Part shown: positions 35,771 to 49,700 of the stretch, in pieces | How positions within the stretch are numbered: position 1 is the stretch's first letter | How the letters are laid out: each line of letters starts with the position of its first letter | Assembly: GCA_903813345.2 (NCBI GenBank) | Contig: CAIIXF020000010.1 | Coordinates: forward strand, 35,703,425 to 35,767,424 | From: Owenia fusiformis | Lineage: Eukaryota > Annelida > Polychaeta > Sabellida > Oweniidae | Reading direction: 5' to 3' | Length of the DNA: 64,000 nucleotides | The notes under the pieces: model-generated | Seen by the model: the letters and a program-made list of their open reading frames with translations, nothing else | Told to the model about the DNA's origin: nothing | Databases searched by the model: none | Program-made: the position numbers and the translations under genes

Positions 35771-35923
35771 GTGTTCGTTCCTGCTGCATGTACCGACAAA
35801 CTACAGCCATTAGATGCTTTGCCCAACAAGATCTTTAAGGATGACTTAAAGAATCAATTACAGCGATTCTATGCCAATGAGCTCATGAAGCTTAAGAAAG
35901 CATGGGAGATTTGCGGAATTTAA
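35771..35923 (+). pseudogene. pogo/Tigger-like transposase C-terminal fragment
   Basis: The frame reads VFVPAACTDKLQPLDALPNK, IFKDDLKNQLQRFYANELMK and then a stop. This is the VPxxxTxxLQPLDxxxxxxFK pattern at the end of the DDE domain of pogo-type transposases. Nothing recognisable precedes it beyond about 20 bp, so only about 50 residues survive. Confidence 0.7.
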
Positions 35924-36241
35924 AGAGTTAAATTAACTTATGTACAGTTTTAAGAATGCACATAACATCAAAAACACATTACAAGATGCTCAATTTGGAA
36001 AAATGTAGTATTAAATGGAACCTTCATAGAAATATGGTAAATGAATATTTCAGTCTTTATATGGTGAATATATCAGGTGGGCAAGAAATCTAGTCATACT
36101 TTCACCCATTTCATGCACTACACCCATTTCATGCACTACACCCATTTAACATGTTTCACCAAGTGTTGTCTGGTAAACTTGTTAAAATAAAATTAAGCTG
36201 TATGGAATGGCAGGTAGTGTCTTTGTGACAAGTGTTGTGAT

Positions 36242-36393
36242 GATGGACCTGTAAGTACAGGGTGATCATAAAATAAGATCAAATGTGCTCTAATTTTTGT
36301 AAACATTAATGAATCTGACTCGTTATCTAACAGAATGTTGATCTAATAATTATACATACAAAAAGTAATTTTCAACACGCTACATTTAAAATT
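36242..36393. repeat. 152 bp direct repeat, copy 1 (mariner-end-like)
   Basis: Begins GATGGACCTGTAAGTACAGG and is almost identical to 37233-37384. TACAGGGTGATCATAAAATA resembles the TA-plus-CAGGGTG ends of mariner elements, but no inverse end was found nearby. Confidence 0.8.
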
Positions 36394-37232
36394 CTGCTTC
36401 TTTGGCAACCATGGCAACCCATGTCGAGGGTACCTGGACCAGTCAATAAAATAAAGGAAACATTATGTTTTCTTTCTTAATGGTTTTTATGGAAATACTG
36501 CCATATTTTTGTTACATTCAATGTACGCTTAACCACTATCTTAATCATGTCAGTAAGATCTTAAGACTTGGCATGTGTTGAGAATGAATGTTGATATAGT
36601 CAAATCGATTAATTTCGTGAAAAAGAATTTAATAAAGTATGAAATACAGAAGATAATCCCTAAAAATAAAAAAAATAAAAACACAGCAGTGAGGCCTAAT
36701 TGGGATGTCACTATGAGATCTGGTGATCGCAAATCATCAATTAAAGACACAAACATCAGAACATACTTATTTAAAACAACAAACATTCCAATAAATAACC
36801 ATTTGCAAGTGTAAACGCCCTCAGCTGATAAGTGATAGTAGTGACCAAATTACCCCTATCAAGTAAAGTAAATAGGGCCTTGACATTAACTATGACAATG
36901 ATGAAATGAAATTATGTCATCTCAACTGAAGCCAATGCCCTTTTAGTTTAAGAACACAAAAATGTAAACAATCACTGCTCCCAATGTAGTCACTAAGATA
37001 TTAAAGTAACAAAATGAATGTTCTTCCAAAGACAATACACGGTGTCCCAGAAGTAATGATGATTATGCTCTCAAATTACTTATTTGATAAGGAAACAAAT
37101 ATGAAATTCAAGCAAATCAAAGATTAAGATGTAGGCTTTGTTTTGCTATATCACATTTATCACTTAACACAGCAATACTTTAATTACAGTTGCCATAGCA
37201 ACCAGTTTGCGTGTTCTGCGGAGCACTATTTC
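36394..37232. other. non-coding spacer between the direct repeats
   Basis: Contains opposing short frames (36550-36814) that mirror each other and carry no motif. TACACGGTGTCCCAGAAGTA at 37036 resembles another mariner terminus. No gene seen. Confidence 0.4.
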
Positions 37233-37384
37233 GATGGACCTGTAAGTACAGGGTGATCATAAAATAAGATCAAATGTGCTCTAATTTTTGTAAACATTAA
37301 TGAATCTGACTCGTTTTCTCACAGAATGTTGATCTAATAATTATACATACAAAAAGTAATTTTCAACACAATACATTTAAAATT
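37233..37384. repeat. 152 bp direct repeat, copy 2
   Basis: Second copy of the 36242-36393 sequence in the same orientation, 991 bp downstream, with only a few substitutions. The high identity suggests recent duplication or two insertions of one element. Confidence 0.8.
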
Positions 37385-38061
37385 ATATATTGTTATAAAT
37401 GTCCAAACTAGTGTAGAATAGCAGTTATTCTAGGGTAATATTTAAAGCTTTTAAATCATTGTTATAGTAATTCTATGCTGTTGTGTGATTTTATAGTACT
37501 TTAATATTATTTAATTTATCTAATTGTGATAGGTTTATCACTATGGTCTGATATTATGACAACACATTTACATGATGATGTCTTATAGGGTTTCACAAAA
37601 AGGAAAACTCTAGGGAACACAACCCATGAATTTCCAGGGAGGTGTATGCTATGCCACTTACTTTGAGCAAATATGAAAAATTAGAGCAGAGAGCATTTAT
37701 AAATTCCTTCATAAGACAAGGAGTAAACCCAGTGACATTATATAGGAGTTTAAGCAAGAATAGCGTAACATAAAACAGTGGACAGCAATGGACAAAGAGC
37801 ATTTATGAATTTTTCCATAAATTAATTTTTATATATTAACTATCAACAGAAATAAAGAAGTACTACAATATAACTATGTAAGGTATCGGAAACAAGACAA
37901 CAATATAAGCTAATTAAACACTGGGTTTCTCCATTTGAATTATCTAATTAAACAAAAGCCCAAAAGTTCACATACGATTTTTATTTTTAAAGATTTTGAT
38001 ACTTTAAATGGTCAGACATAAACATTTCTTTTACATATTTGGTGTGCTTTTTGTCGAACAG

Positions 38062-38298
38062 GAACAGAGGTTTCCGTAATTAAGGTATTACTGGAAGAGG
38101 CTTTCTTGCTAAGAGGAGAGGACAGGGTGAAAAAGACCAATGACATGGAAGTGGCGAAAAGGTTAGTTAGTGAGGATGAGGAAAGCTCCACTGACAGAGG
38201 AGAAAGTGGAGAAAGAAAAGAAACCAATTGCAAAGAAAAGAACATTAACTTCAGTTCACCCAACTACTTTTTGGGAGTGAAGAATCTACTAAGTACAG
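38062..38298 (+). CDS. internal coding exon, possibly AKAP7-like 2H phosphoesterase family
   Basis: A symmetrical phase 1-1 exon of 237 bp lies between an AG (GTCGAACAG|GA) and a near-consensus donor (ACAG|GTAAGG). It encodes EVSVIKVLLEEAFLLRGED, then a charged Ser/Glu/Lys-rich linker (SEDEESSTDRGESGERKE), then NFSSPNYFLGVKNLLSTG. PNYFL after a basic linker is how the RNA-ligase-like 2H domain of AKAP7 proteins begins (QPNYFLSI in the vertebrate protein, from memory). The next expected exon, with the first HxTL/HxSL motif, was not found in the window, and the large satellite lies immediately downstream, probably in the intron. Splice signals and composition are good; the family name is tentative. 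Confidence 0.5.
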
Positions 38299-38488
38299 GT
38301 AAGGGCTGATATTAGATTCAGGATATTGGTTTCAGCTTGAACGTAAACAGTAAATTATATTGAAATATTGGTACATGTGGGCAAAGTCGTAAAAAAAAGG
38401 TCTAAAATCTCTTTTCTTTGTAACAAATTATGGGTATTGTTGAGAATGGTGGTTTAATTTGCTAGGACAGATTTCATGATAACTATTT

Positions 38489-41400
38489 TTGAAACCTTAT
38501 GCAACTCAGATTCAACGACTGTTTTATATGGAAAGAAAGCATAGTCTAAATGAAAAAAAAACAGATAAACTACAAGAAGTGCTGAATAAATCTCAAGCTA
38601 ACCCAGTTGGAAATATATGCAACTCAGATCCAGCAATTGTTTTATATGGAATGGTCTTAGGGAAACAAATAACTGATAAACTACATGAAGTGTGCAACAC
38701 TGGAAACATATGCAACTCGTATCAAACGATTTTTTATATGGAGAGAGCATGGTCTAAGGGAAACAAATACCCGATAAACTACATGAAGTGTGCAACATTG
38801 GAAACACATGCAACTCGTATCAAACGATTTTTTAAATGGAAAGAGAGCATGGTCTAAGGGAAACAAATACCCGATAAACTACATGAAGTGCACAACATTG
38901 GAAACATATGCAACTCATATCAAACGATTGTTTTATATGGAAAGAGAGCATGGTCAATGGGAAACAAATACCCGATAAACTACATGAAGTGCACAGCATT
39001 GGAAAAATATGCAACTCATATCAAACGATTGTTTTATATGGAAAGAGAGCACGGTCTAAGGGAAAAAATACCCGATAAACTACATGAAGTGCACAACATT
39101 GGAAACATATGCAACTCATATCAAACGACTGTTTTTTTATATGGAAAGAGAGCATGGTCAATGGGAAAACAAATACCCGATAAACTACATGAAGTGTGCA
39201 ATATTGGAAACATATGCAACTCATATCAAACAATTGTTTTATATGGAAAGAGAGCGTGGTCAATGGGAAAACAAATACCCGATAAACTACATGAAGTGCA
39301 CAACACTGGAAACATATGCAACTCATATCAAACGATTGTTTTATATGGAAAGAGAGCATGGTCTAAGGGAAACAAATACCCGATAAACTACATGAAGTGC
39401 ACAACATTGGAAACATATGCAACTCATATCAAACGATTGTTTTATATGGAAAGAGAGCATGGTCTAAGGGAAACAAATACCCGATATTCTACATGAAGTG
39501 CACAACATTAGAAATATATGCAACTCATATCAAACGATTGTCTTATATGGAAAGAGAGCATGGTCTAAGGGAAACAAATACCTGATAAACTACATGAAGT
39601 GCACAACATTGGAAACATATGCAACTCATATCAAACAATTGTTTTAAATGGAAAGAGAGCATGGTCTAAGGGAAACAAATACCCGATAAACTACATGAAG
39701 TGCACAGCATTGGAAACATATGCAACTCATATCAAACGATTGTTTTAAATGGAAAGAGTAAACTACATGAAGTGCACAGCATTGGAAACATATGTAACTC
39801 ATATCAAACGATTGTTTTATATGGAAAGAGAGCATGGTCTAAGGGAAACAAATACCCGATAACTACATGAAGAGCACAACATTGGAAACATATGCAACTA
39901 GTATCAAACGATTGTTTTATATGGAGAGAGCATGGTCTAAGGGAAACAAATACCCGATAAACTACATGAAGTGCACAACATTGGAAACATATGCAACTTG
40001 TATGAAACAATTGTTTTATATGGAAAGAGAGCATGGTCAATGGGAAAACAAATACCCGATAAACTACATGAAGTGAGCAACATTGGAAACATATGCAACT
40101 TGTATCAAACGATTGTTTTATATGGAAAGAGAGCATGGTCTGTGGGAAACAAATACCCGATAAACTACATGAAGTGCACAGCATTAGAAACATATGCAAC
40201 TTGTATCAAACAATTGTTTTATATGGAAAGAGAGCATGGTCTAAGGGAAACAAATACCCGATAAACTACATGAAGTGCTCAACATTGGGAACATATGCAA
40301 CTCATATCAAGCGATTGTTTTATATGGAAAGAGAGCATTGTCAATGGGAAACAAATACCTGATAAACTACATGAACTGCACAACATTGGAAACATATGCA
40401 ACTCGTATCAAACGATTGTTTTATATGGAAAGAGAGCATGGTCAATGGGAAAACAAATACCTGATAAACTACATGAAGTGCGCAATATTGGAAACATATG
40501 CAACTCGTATCAAACAATTGTTTTAAATGGAAAGAGAGCATGGTCAATGGGAAAATAAATACCTGATAAACTACATGAAGTGCGCAACATTGGAAACATA
40601 TGCAACTCATATCAAACGATCATTTACATGGAAAGAGAGCATGGTCTAAGGGAAACAAATACCCGATAAACTACATGAAGTGCTCAACATTGGAAACATA
40701 TGCAACTCGTATCAAACAATTGTTTTATATGGAAAGAGAGCATGGTCAATGGGAAAAAATACCAGATAAACTACATGAAGTGCACAGCATTGGAATCATA
40801 TGCAACTCATATCAAACGATTGTTTTGTATGAAAAGAGAGCATGGTCAATGGGAAAACAAATACCCGATAAACTACATGAAGTGCGCAACATTGGAAACA
40901 TATGCAACTTGTATCAAACGATTGTTTTGTATGAAAAGAGAGCATGTTCAATGGGAAAACAAATACCCGATAAACTACATGAAGTGCGCAACATTGGAAA
41001 CATATGCAACTTGTATCAAACGATTGTTTTATATGGAAAGAGAGCATGGTCTAAGGGAAACAAATACTCGATAAACTACATGAAGTGCGCAACATTGGAA
41101 ACATATGCAACTCATATCAAACGATTGTTTTATATGGAAAGAGAGCATGGTCTAAGGGAAAACAAATACCAGATAAACTACATGAAGTGCGCAACATTGG
41201 AAACATATGCAACTCATATCAAACGATTGTTTTATATTGAAAGAGAGCATGGTCTAAGGGAAACAAATACCCGATAAACTACATGAAGTGTGCAACATTG
41301 GAAACATATGCAACTAGTATCAAACGATTGTTTTATATGGAGAGAGCATGGTCTAAGGGAAACAAATACCCGATAAACTACATGAAGTGCACAACATTGG

Positions 41401-43978
41401 AAACATATGCAACTTGTATCAAACAATTGTTTTATATGGAAAGAGAGCATGGTCTAAGGGAAACAAATACCCGATAAACTACATGAAGTGCGCAACATTG
41501 GAAACATATGCAACTTGTATCAAACGATTGTTTTATATGGAAAGAGAGCATTGTCAATGGGAAAACAAATACCCGATAAACTACATGAAGTGCACAACAT
41601 TGGAAACATATGCAACTCGTATCAAACAATTGTTTTAAATGGAAAGAGAGCATGGTCAATGGGAAAATAAATACCTGATAAACTACATGAAGTGCGCAAC
41701 ATTGGAAACATATGCAACTTGTATCAAACGATTGTTTTGTATGAAAAGAGAGCATGTTCAATGGGAAAACAAATACCCGATAAACTACATGAAGTGCGCA
41801 ACATTGGAAACATATGCAACTTGTATCAAACGATTGTTTTATATGGAAAGAGAGCATGGTCTAAGGGAAACAAATACTCGATAAACTACATGAAGTGCGC
41901 AACATTGGAAACATATGCAACTCATATCAAACGATTGTTTTATATGGAAAGAGAGCATGGTCTTAGGGAAAACAAATACCAGATAAACTACATGAAGTGT
42001 GCAACATTGGAAACATATGCAACTTGTATGAAACAATTGTTTTATATGGAAAGAGAGCATGGTCAATGGGAAAACAAATACCCGATAAACTACATGAAGT
42101 GTGCAACATTGGAAACATATGCAACTAGTATCAAACGATTGTTTTATATGGAAAGAGAGCACGGTCTAAGGGAAACAAATACCCGATAAACTACATGAAG
42201 TGCTCAACATTGGAAACATATGCAACTCGTATCAAACAATTGTTTTATATGGAAAGAGAGCATGGTCAATGGGAAAAAATACCAGATAAACTACATGAAG
42301 TGCACAGCATTGGAATCATATGCAACTCATATCAAACGATTGTTTTGTATGAAAAGAGAGCATGGTCAATGGGAAAACAAATACCCGATAAACTACATGA
42401 AGTGCGCAACATTGGAAACATATGCAACTTGTATCAAACGATTGTTTTGTATGAAAAGAGAGCATGTTCAATGGGAAAACAAATACCCGATAAACTACAT
42501 GAAGTGCGCAACATTGGAAACATATGCAACTTGTATCAAACGATTGTTTTATATGGAAAGAGAGCATGGTCTAAGGGAAACAAATACTCGATAAACTACA
42601 TGAAGTGCGCAACATTGGAAACATATGCAACTCATATCAAACGATTGTTTTATATGGAAAGAGAGCATGGTCTAAGGGAAAACAAATACCAGATAAACTA
42701 CATGAAGTGCGCAACATTGGAAACATATGCAACTCATATCAAACGATTGTTTTATATTGAAAGAGAGCATGGTCTAAGGGAAACAAATACCCGATAAACT
42801 ACATGAAGTGTGCAACATTGGAAACATATGCAACTAGTATCAAACGATTGTTTTATATGGAGAGAGCATGGTCTAAGGGAAACAAATACCCGATAAACTA
42901 CATGAAGTGTGCAACATTGGAAACATATGCAACTAGTATCAAACGATTGTTTTATATGGAGAGAGCATGGTCTTAGGGAAACAAATACCCGATAAACTAC
43001 ATGAAGTGCACAACATTGGAAACATATGCAACTTGTATCAAACAATTGTTTTATATGGAAAGAGAGCATGGTCTAAGGGAAACAAATACCCGATAAACTA
43101 CATGAAGTGCGCAACATTGGAAACATATGCAACTCATATCAAACGATTGTTTTATATGGAAAGAGAGCATTGTCAATGGGAAACAAATACCCGATAAACT
43201 ACATGAAGTGCACAGCATTGGAAACATATGCAACTCATATCAAACGATTGTTTTATATGGAAAGAGAGCATGGTCTAAGGGAAACAAATACCCGATAAAC
43301 TACATGAAGTGCACAGCATTGGAAACATATGCAACTTGTATCAAACGATTGTTTTAAATGGAAAGAGAGCATGGTCAATGGGAAAACAAATACCTGATAA
43401 ACTACATGAAGTGCGCAACATTGGAAACATATGCAACTCGTATCAAACGATTGTTTTATATGGAAAGAGAGCATGGTCAATGGGAAACAAATACCAGATA
43501 AACTACATGAAGTGCACAGCATTGGAAACATGCAACTCATATCAAACGATTGTTTTATATGGAAAGAGAGCATTGTCAATGGGAAACAAATACCCGATAA
43601 ACTACATGAAGTGCACAACATTGGAAACATATGCAACTTGTATCAAACAATTGTTTTATATGGAAAGAGAGCATGGTCTAAGGGAAACAAATACCCGATA
43701 AAGTACATGAAGTGCGCAACATTGGAAACATTTGCAACTCATATCAAACGATTGTTTTATATGGAAAGAGAGCATTGTCAATGGGAAACAAATACCCGAT
43801 AAACTACATGAAGTACACAGCATTGGAAACATATGCAACTTGTATCAAGTGATTGTTTTATATGGAAAGAGAGCATGGTCAATGGGAAAAAAATACCCGA
43901 TAAACTACATGAAATGCGCAACATTGGAAACATATGCAACTCGTATCAAACAATTGTTTTATATGGAAAGAGAGCAAA
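38489..43978. repeat. 101/102 bp satellite, about 54 tandem units
   Basis: The unit reads ATAAACTACATGAAGTGCAC, AACATTGGAAACATATGCAA, CTCATATCAAACGATTGTTT, TATATGGAAAGAGAGCATGG, TCTAAGGGAAACAAATACCC. One subtype has TCAATGGGAAAACAAA and is 102 bp; a TCTAAGGG subtype is 101 bp. About 40632-41388 recurs almost unchanged at 42152-42908, an exact 1,520 bp shift, showing recent duplication of a block of about 15 units. The first two or three units (38489-38700) are the most diverged, as expected at an array edge. Since 101 is not a multiple of three, overlapping frames of 60-225 codons arise on both strands; they are artefacts. The array probably lies in an intron of the gene with the 38062-38298 exon. 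Confidence 0.93.
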
Positions 43979-45459
43979 TTTCTTTGTGTGAAATGTACTT
44001 TTGCTAAATTGAAAATTGGATTTTAAAAAAATTACCAACTATTCAAAATGGTTTCTTTATTATTTTTCAAAAATGAAGGATCAAATAAAAAAAAAAGTTA
44101 CATCCAAAGAAAACAGGTCAAATAAACTTGGAAAAAATCCAGATGCTTGATTTTGCACTTGAATAATTTGACCCACTATTGTAGAATTTTTTTTGTTACA
44201 CCAGTGATCTGAGAAGGTAGATTCCAATATACAAGACATCAAAATATCTATCAATGACCTTCAAAGCTTCCATATGAGGCATACATGCATTAACTGGTAA
44301 AAGGTAAGCTGTTCAAGGAACAGTAATAATGCTGCTCAATATTCATTTAAGTAGCAATTTAGGGATCCCATCGATCAATATTCAATTCAAAATAAACCCA
44401 TTGTATCAGATGAGATCAATCATGTATCAGGTTAGCATACATAAACTCCATTTGCAATGAAGCAAATGTTTCAACACGCAATTAACATCTACAAAAACAA
44501 CCTGCTTCACAAAGGCTCGAGAAGCATTCTTTGGGCATATGGGACATACAGAGAATATAAACAAAAATCTATACCAGTGCCCAAAAATGATAAATAAATT
44601 TAAAAAAAATGGAGGAACAACATTTCTATAGTTGTCTTATGGATGCTGGTCAGATTGACAACACACTAAGATAGTCATTACTGATCAAAAATGATAATTT
44701 TGAGTAGGAACTTCACCACAAAAAAAACCAATTAATATTAAAAAGAACATAAAATTTAATAAAAAATTCAAGCAAGATTGTATGCTTCTAATTTTCAATT
44801 TTATGACCATCCTGAATTCAAATATGCAAAGTGGGTCTTAGCTTATAGCTTATATTTTTTAACGATTTCTATGATAAAAACATAATATATCAGGAATATG
44901 ATTCAACAAAATTTGCTCATTTAAGGGTTGATTGAGGAGGCAAATGTTTTAGATAATATCATGTATGCGTTTCTTTATTATTAAAAAAAACTTTCATGGG
45001 AATAAGGTATATTTAGTTCAATAGTACAGTTTACAAGTAATCGTGCCAAAGATGTCAAATAGACAAGAGATCATGATTAATCAGTGAGCCCTGCCTGGGT
45101 AAATTGGATGTCACTTAAATGAATATTCAGATCTGATTTTTTTTTATTAAAGTGTGTGCCAAGGTTTAAAACTGTGTAGGTGAAGCGCTCTCGCTAACCT
45201 ATATAAAGAGATTACAAGGTACAGGCTACAGAGGTAAGCCAGGAAGGTGAACAATCTTCGCCCCGTGTTGATTTCCCATATAATCATAACCAGGCAAGTT
45301 TCACCACTGAAATTGAAAATTACTATTAGATATACTTTATAGATAAGTGAATGGATCAATCAAATGGCTCATTTTGAACATATAAAAAGTATTTGTGTTT
45401 TGTTTCCCAGGGAATTGTATTCCCATGTAGTACACACATAAATGGTGTACATTATGTAG
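43979..45459. other. non-coding stretch
   Basis: AT-rich sequence with several poly-A/T runs and no convincing exon. A minus-strand frame at 45147-45359 is open for 70 codons but has no recognisable motif. Confidence 0.45.
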
Positions 45460-45461
45460 TA

Positions 45462-46027
45462 CAGGGTGGTCAAAAAAATGGAAACCCTGCATTTTCCTCA
45501 TATCTTTGTCATTTTAAGAAATTACTCCCTGATATTTCACACATTTGTAAATTATTCAATTTCCTACAAGCCTACCATATTTCATAAGCTTCAGACTGAT
45601 AGTCACAATTTTATGGCACTTTGAACAACATGCTTCAGGTTTGGCAATCATCGCGCTGGAGGCAAACCTGCGCAGCTGTCAATGATCCAAATGCATTCCT
45701 CAGCAAGTATGGCCTGAATGATACAGATAATCTCACTTTTGAGGTCTGCAATTGTCCTGGGGTCATCATTATACACTCTATCTCTGCCATATCCCCATAG
45801 GAAGGGACATTTTGGAGCATATGTGCAGGTTGCTCTTCAGCGCAATAGTGGCCACCAGGAATGTTCTTTAAAGTGCTGTAACGCGGTGACTATCAATCAG
45901 ATGGTCATGAAATATGGTAGGCTGGTAGGAAATTGAGTGATGTACAAATGTGCAAAGTTATTTCTTAAAATAACAAAGATATTAGGAAAATGGTGTGCGG
46001 GTTTCCAGTTTTTTTTGACCACCCTGG
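45462..46027. mobile_element. mariner-derived element with ~120 bp inverted ends
   Basis: Left end CAGGGTGGTCAAAAAAATGG follows TA; the right end is the inverse (GACCACCCTGGTA) with one extra base. Similarity extends inward for well over 100 bp on each side, through TTTTCCTCATATCTTTG and TTTCCTACAAGCCTACC. On the minus strand the middle encodes a transposase tail resembling mariner FFLWGYLKDKVY: CPFLWGYGRDRVYNDDPRTI, then DLKSEI. Most of the transposase has been deleted. Confidence 0.82.
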
Positions 46028-46029
46028 TA

Positions 46030-46769
46030 CTTGAATAGCCTGGTTAATATTATATTGAAGGGCAAGCTGATTGCACACAAGAGTACATGCATGAAGGTCT
46101 AAATATATAAGCACTAGTGCCAAAGGTAAAGGACCAAAAGTTGTAATGGAACTTAGCAAGAAAAAGCAAACTCTAAGTGCATACCAGTCAAGAAAAACAA
46201 ACCCCATATAGCCCAAAAAAATGATCTAACGTGAGAAGAAACAATGTCTAATACCCCCTTTCCCCCCACCATTCAAGAACCAATATCACATTCCAAGACC
46301 AGAAGACCAAGGAACATTTCATTCATACTGAAGTCATAACAATGCATGTTGAAGAAAAAATTAGAAATTGATAGCCAATACTCATAACCTCAAAAATAGT
46401 TGTAGATACAAGTACTCATACATGATAGAGCATTCAGTCTCAAATGATGTGGGATAGATAAAATCCAGTCTCCAAGTCCATAGGCATTTCAAAGGGTCAA
46501 CATCCATTCACAAAAGCCATCACCATAATAATATTGATATAGCTTGGATACCTAAAAAAATAAACTCTTCTGATCCCCTAATGTAAACATGGCGGTATAC
46601 GTAGCAGAATCACATTTAGTGCATTTTGCTGCTACTGATGAGGGCAACATAAATACTCAAGAAGCAAATGGGCAAATTGATAATATAAATAAAAAATCTA
46701 AAAATTTATATATAATATCTATAATATACACATCAATCATGTGGCCCTTACAATCAGCTATTTTGGGTC
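46030..46769. other. non-coding spacer
   Basis: No exon or structured repeat seen. A 79-codon frame starts at an ATGGCGG at 46589 but is low-complexity and runs into the tandem repeat. Confidence 0.35.
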
Positions 46770-49700
46770 AATATGGAGGGCTAACTAAAACAAAGATGTG
46801 TGATGGGACACTGTGTATATCAAGGTAGAGCACAGCTGGATACCTTAAGAGAGTTAAGACAACATTTTTGGGGGATAAAATGTTCACTAGAAAGAATAAA
46901 CTGCTACTATTCACATTTCACGTTGCATCATCATGTCACATAATTCATACCATTGTAGTAGATCTCATTAGTTTATGCTTTTTGTAAGTATTCAATGCAC
47001 ATATATTACTTTCAAAAACCAATCCTAAACACAAAATTGAAAAAATTCAAACAACTCCAGAGTGTCAAAGAAAAGGTATGAATTACCCTTCTATCAAAAG
47101 CCAGGCCCAGCCTGACAAGGGACTACATTTTAAGATGAAAACCAGTTGCAGACAGAATCATCTTCAAAAGACACCCATGTAAGTATATGTTTGCTTGCCC
47201 TGATAACAACCTACACCTACATGACCTTTTGTATTTTTATTTTCTTATTCATTTCCTTATGCTATGATGACGTTTATTCAACGGGAGTCGCAATTATTTA
47301 TATATATGTACGATAAACACTTTAACACAAAATTGAAAATTTTTTAAACAACTCAAGAGTGTCAAAGATAAAGTAAGAACTACCCTTCTATCAAAAGCCA
47401 GGCCCAGCCTGACAAGGGGACTACATGACATTTTCTATCCTATGTTTTATTTTGTTACTGGTTTTGATATCGGAGAAAACCAATATGTTAATCTACTCTT
47501 ATCTAATCTGAGCAATCAATGATGATGTTCAGTTTAACATAATAATAAATACATGTACATACAGTAAAACAATAGATTTTCATTGAGGTAAGCGAATTTC
47601 TGGTGGAGAAGGGGAAATGATACACCAGAAGCACAAGAGGATGTGATTATTCGAGAAGTGTAACAAAATCCTGAAGGATAGTTGTAGATGCTTATACTGC
47701 TAAAAATCCCTTCCATTTACCATCACTGTGAATGTGAAACAAAGAAGCACACTATGGTCTCTAAGACTCAAGCCTCACCACAACCCAGAGTGCAGCATAT
47801 CAAGGCCATCCTCACCCACTACAGCCAAGTGGCCAACCCATAAACAGGAATATAATTGCGAGGTAAGTCACATGCATGTTGAAGTAGGGACTATGATTGA
47901 TATCTAAACATATAAACTGTACTATAACTGGGACAAGTATTCTTCAAAATCAGATATTGATTTCAACATGATGTCTTATAAATCATATTTCCAGGTTCTC
48001 AGGCGTGATCTTTTACAAGCATTACAGAGGAGGAGGTTAAGTCAGAAATCTTCCACCAGAATAATGCTCCAGTGCACCCATCAGAAGCTGTAGGGGATCT
48101 CCTTGTCATTATAGTTTGAAGTTCTTCCCCCCAACCCATACTCCCCTGGAGGATGGAAAACACTTAGTTCTTTTGATAAACCCAAAACATAAAAAAGGAT
48201 AAAAATGGGCTGTTATTAATTACAAAGCCATAAATGGTAATCTTCCAGATGTACCCTCTGATTGTGATGTTGGAAAAATGTTGCTGCACAACAATGCAAA
48301 GGTTTTATTTTAATTGTTTGTTACACTGTTGACAGTCGGGAAAGATGGAAGGCTAACTAAAACAAAGATGTCTGATAGGACACTGTATAACAATGGGAGA
48401 AAATGTTTGCTAGAAAGAATTAACTGCTTTCATGTCGCATCATGTCACATAATTCATACCATTGTAGTCGATCTTGTTAATTTATGCTTTTTGGAAGAAT
48501 TCAATGCACATATATTATTAGTTTTAAAACAATCCTTAACACAAAATTGAAAAAATTCAAACAACTCCAGAGTGTCAAAGAAAAGGTAACTACCCTTCTA
48601 TCAAAAACCAGGCCCAGCCTGACAAGGGACTACACAACCTTTTCTATCGTTATATTTTATTTTGTTACCTGTTTTGATATTGGAGCAAACCAATCTATTA
48701 ATCTACTCTAATCTAATCTACTAATCTGAGCAATCAATGATGAAGGTCAGTTTATGATAATGAATACATTGCACATACAGTAAAACAAAAGATTTTCATT
48801 GAGGTAAGCTAATTCTGGTGGGGAAGGGAAAATGATACAAGAGAAAGCACAAAATTGAAAAAATAAGAAGAACTATCCTTCTTTTAAAAGCCTGGCCCAG
48901 CCTGACAAGGCGACTTACATGACATTTTCTATCCTATGTTTTATTCTGTTACTGGTTTTGATATCGGAGAAAACCAACCTACTCTTATCTAATCTGAGCA
49001 ATCAATGATGAAGGTCCGCTTATGATAATAAATACATGTACATACAGTAAAACAATAGATTTTCATTGAGGTAAGCGAATTCTGGTGGTGAAGGGGAGAT
49101 GATACAACAGAAAGCACAAGATGACCCATGTGTCACACACATGCTAAAGTAGGGACTATGATTGATATCTAAACATATAAACTGTTCTGTAACTGGGACA
49201 AGTATTTTTCAAAATCAGATATTGATTTCAACATAATGTCTTATAAATCATATTTCCAGGTTTTCAGGCGTGATCTTTTACAAGCATTACAGATGAGGAG
49301 GTTAAGTCAGAAATCTTCCACCAAAATAATGCTCAAGCACAAGCATCGGAAGCTGTTCTTCCCCACAACCCATACTCCCCTGGAGGATGGAAAACACTTA
49401 GTTGTTTTGATAAACTCTAAACATAAAAAAGATAAAAATGGGATTTTATTACATAGCCCTAAATGGTAATCTTTGGGAAGTACCCTCTGATTTTGATGTT
49501 GGAAAAAATGTTGCACAACAATGCAAAGGTTTTATTTTAATTGTTTGTTACACTGTTGGCAGTCGGGAAATATGGAAGGCTAACTAAATCTAAATAAAAC
49601 AAAGATGTCTGATGGGACACTGTATATCAAGGGAGAAAATGTTTGCTAGAAAGAATTAACTGCTTTCATGTCGCATCATGTCACATAATTCATACCATTG

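Noticed and set aside
38700-43978. Regularly spaced repeats that could suggest a CRISPR array
   Set aside because: There are no unique spacers: the whole 101 bp unit is repeated, and the genome is animal.
38489-44007. Many overlapping 60-225 codon frames on both strands
   Set aside because: They repeat the same 101/102 bp unit in different phases; unit length, not coding selection, keeps them open.
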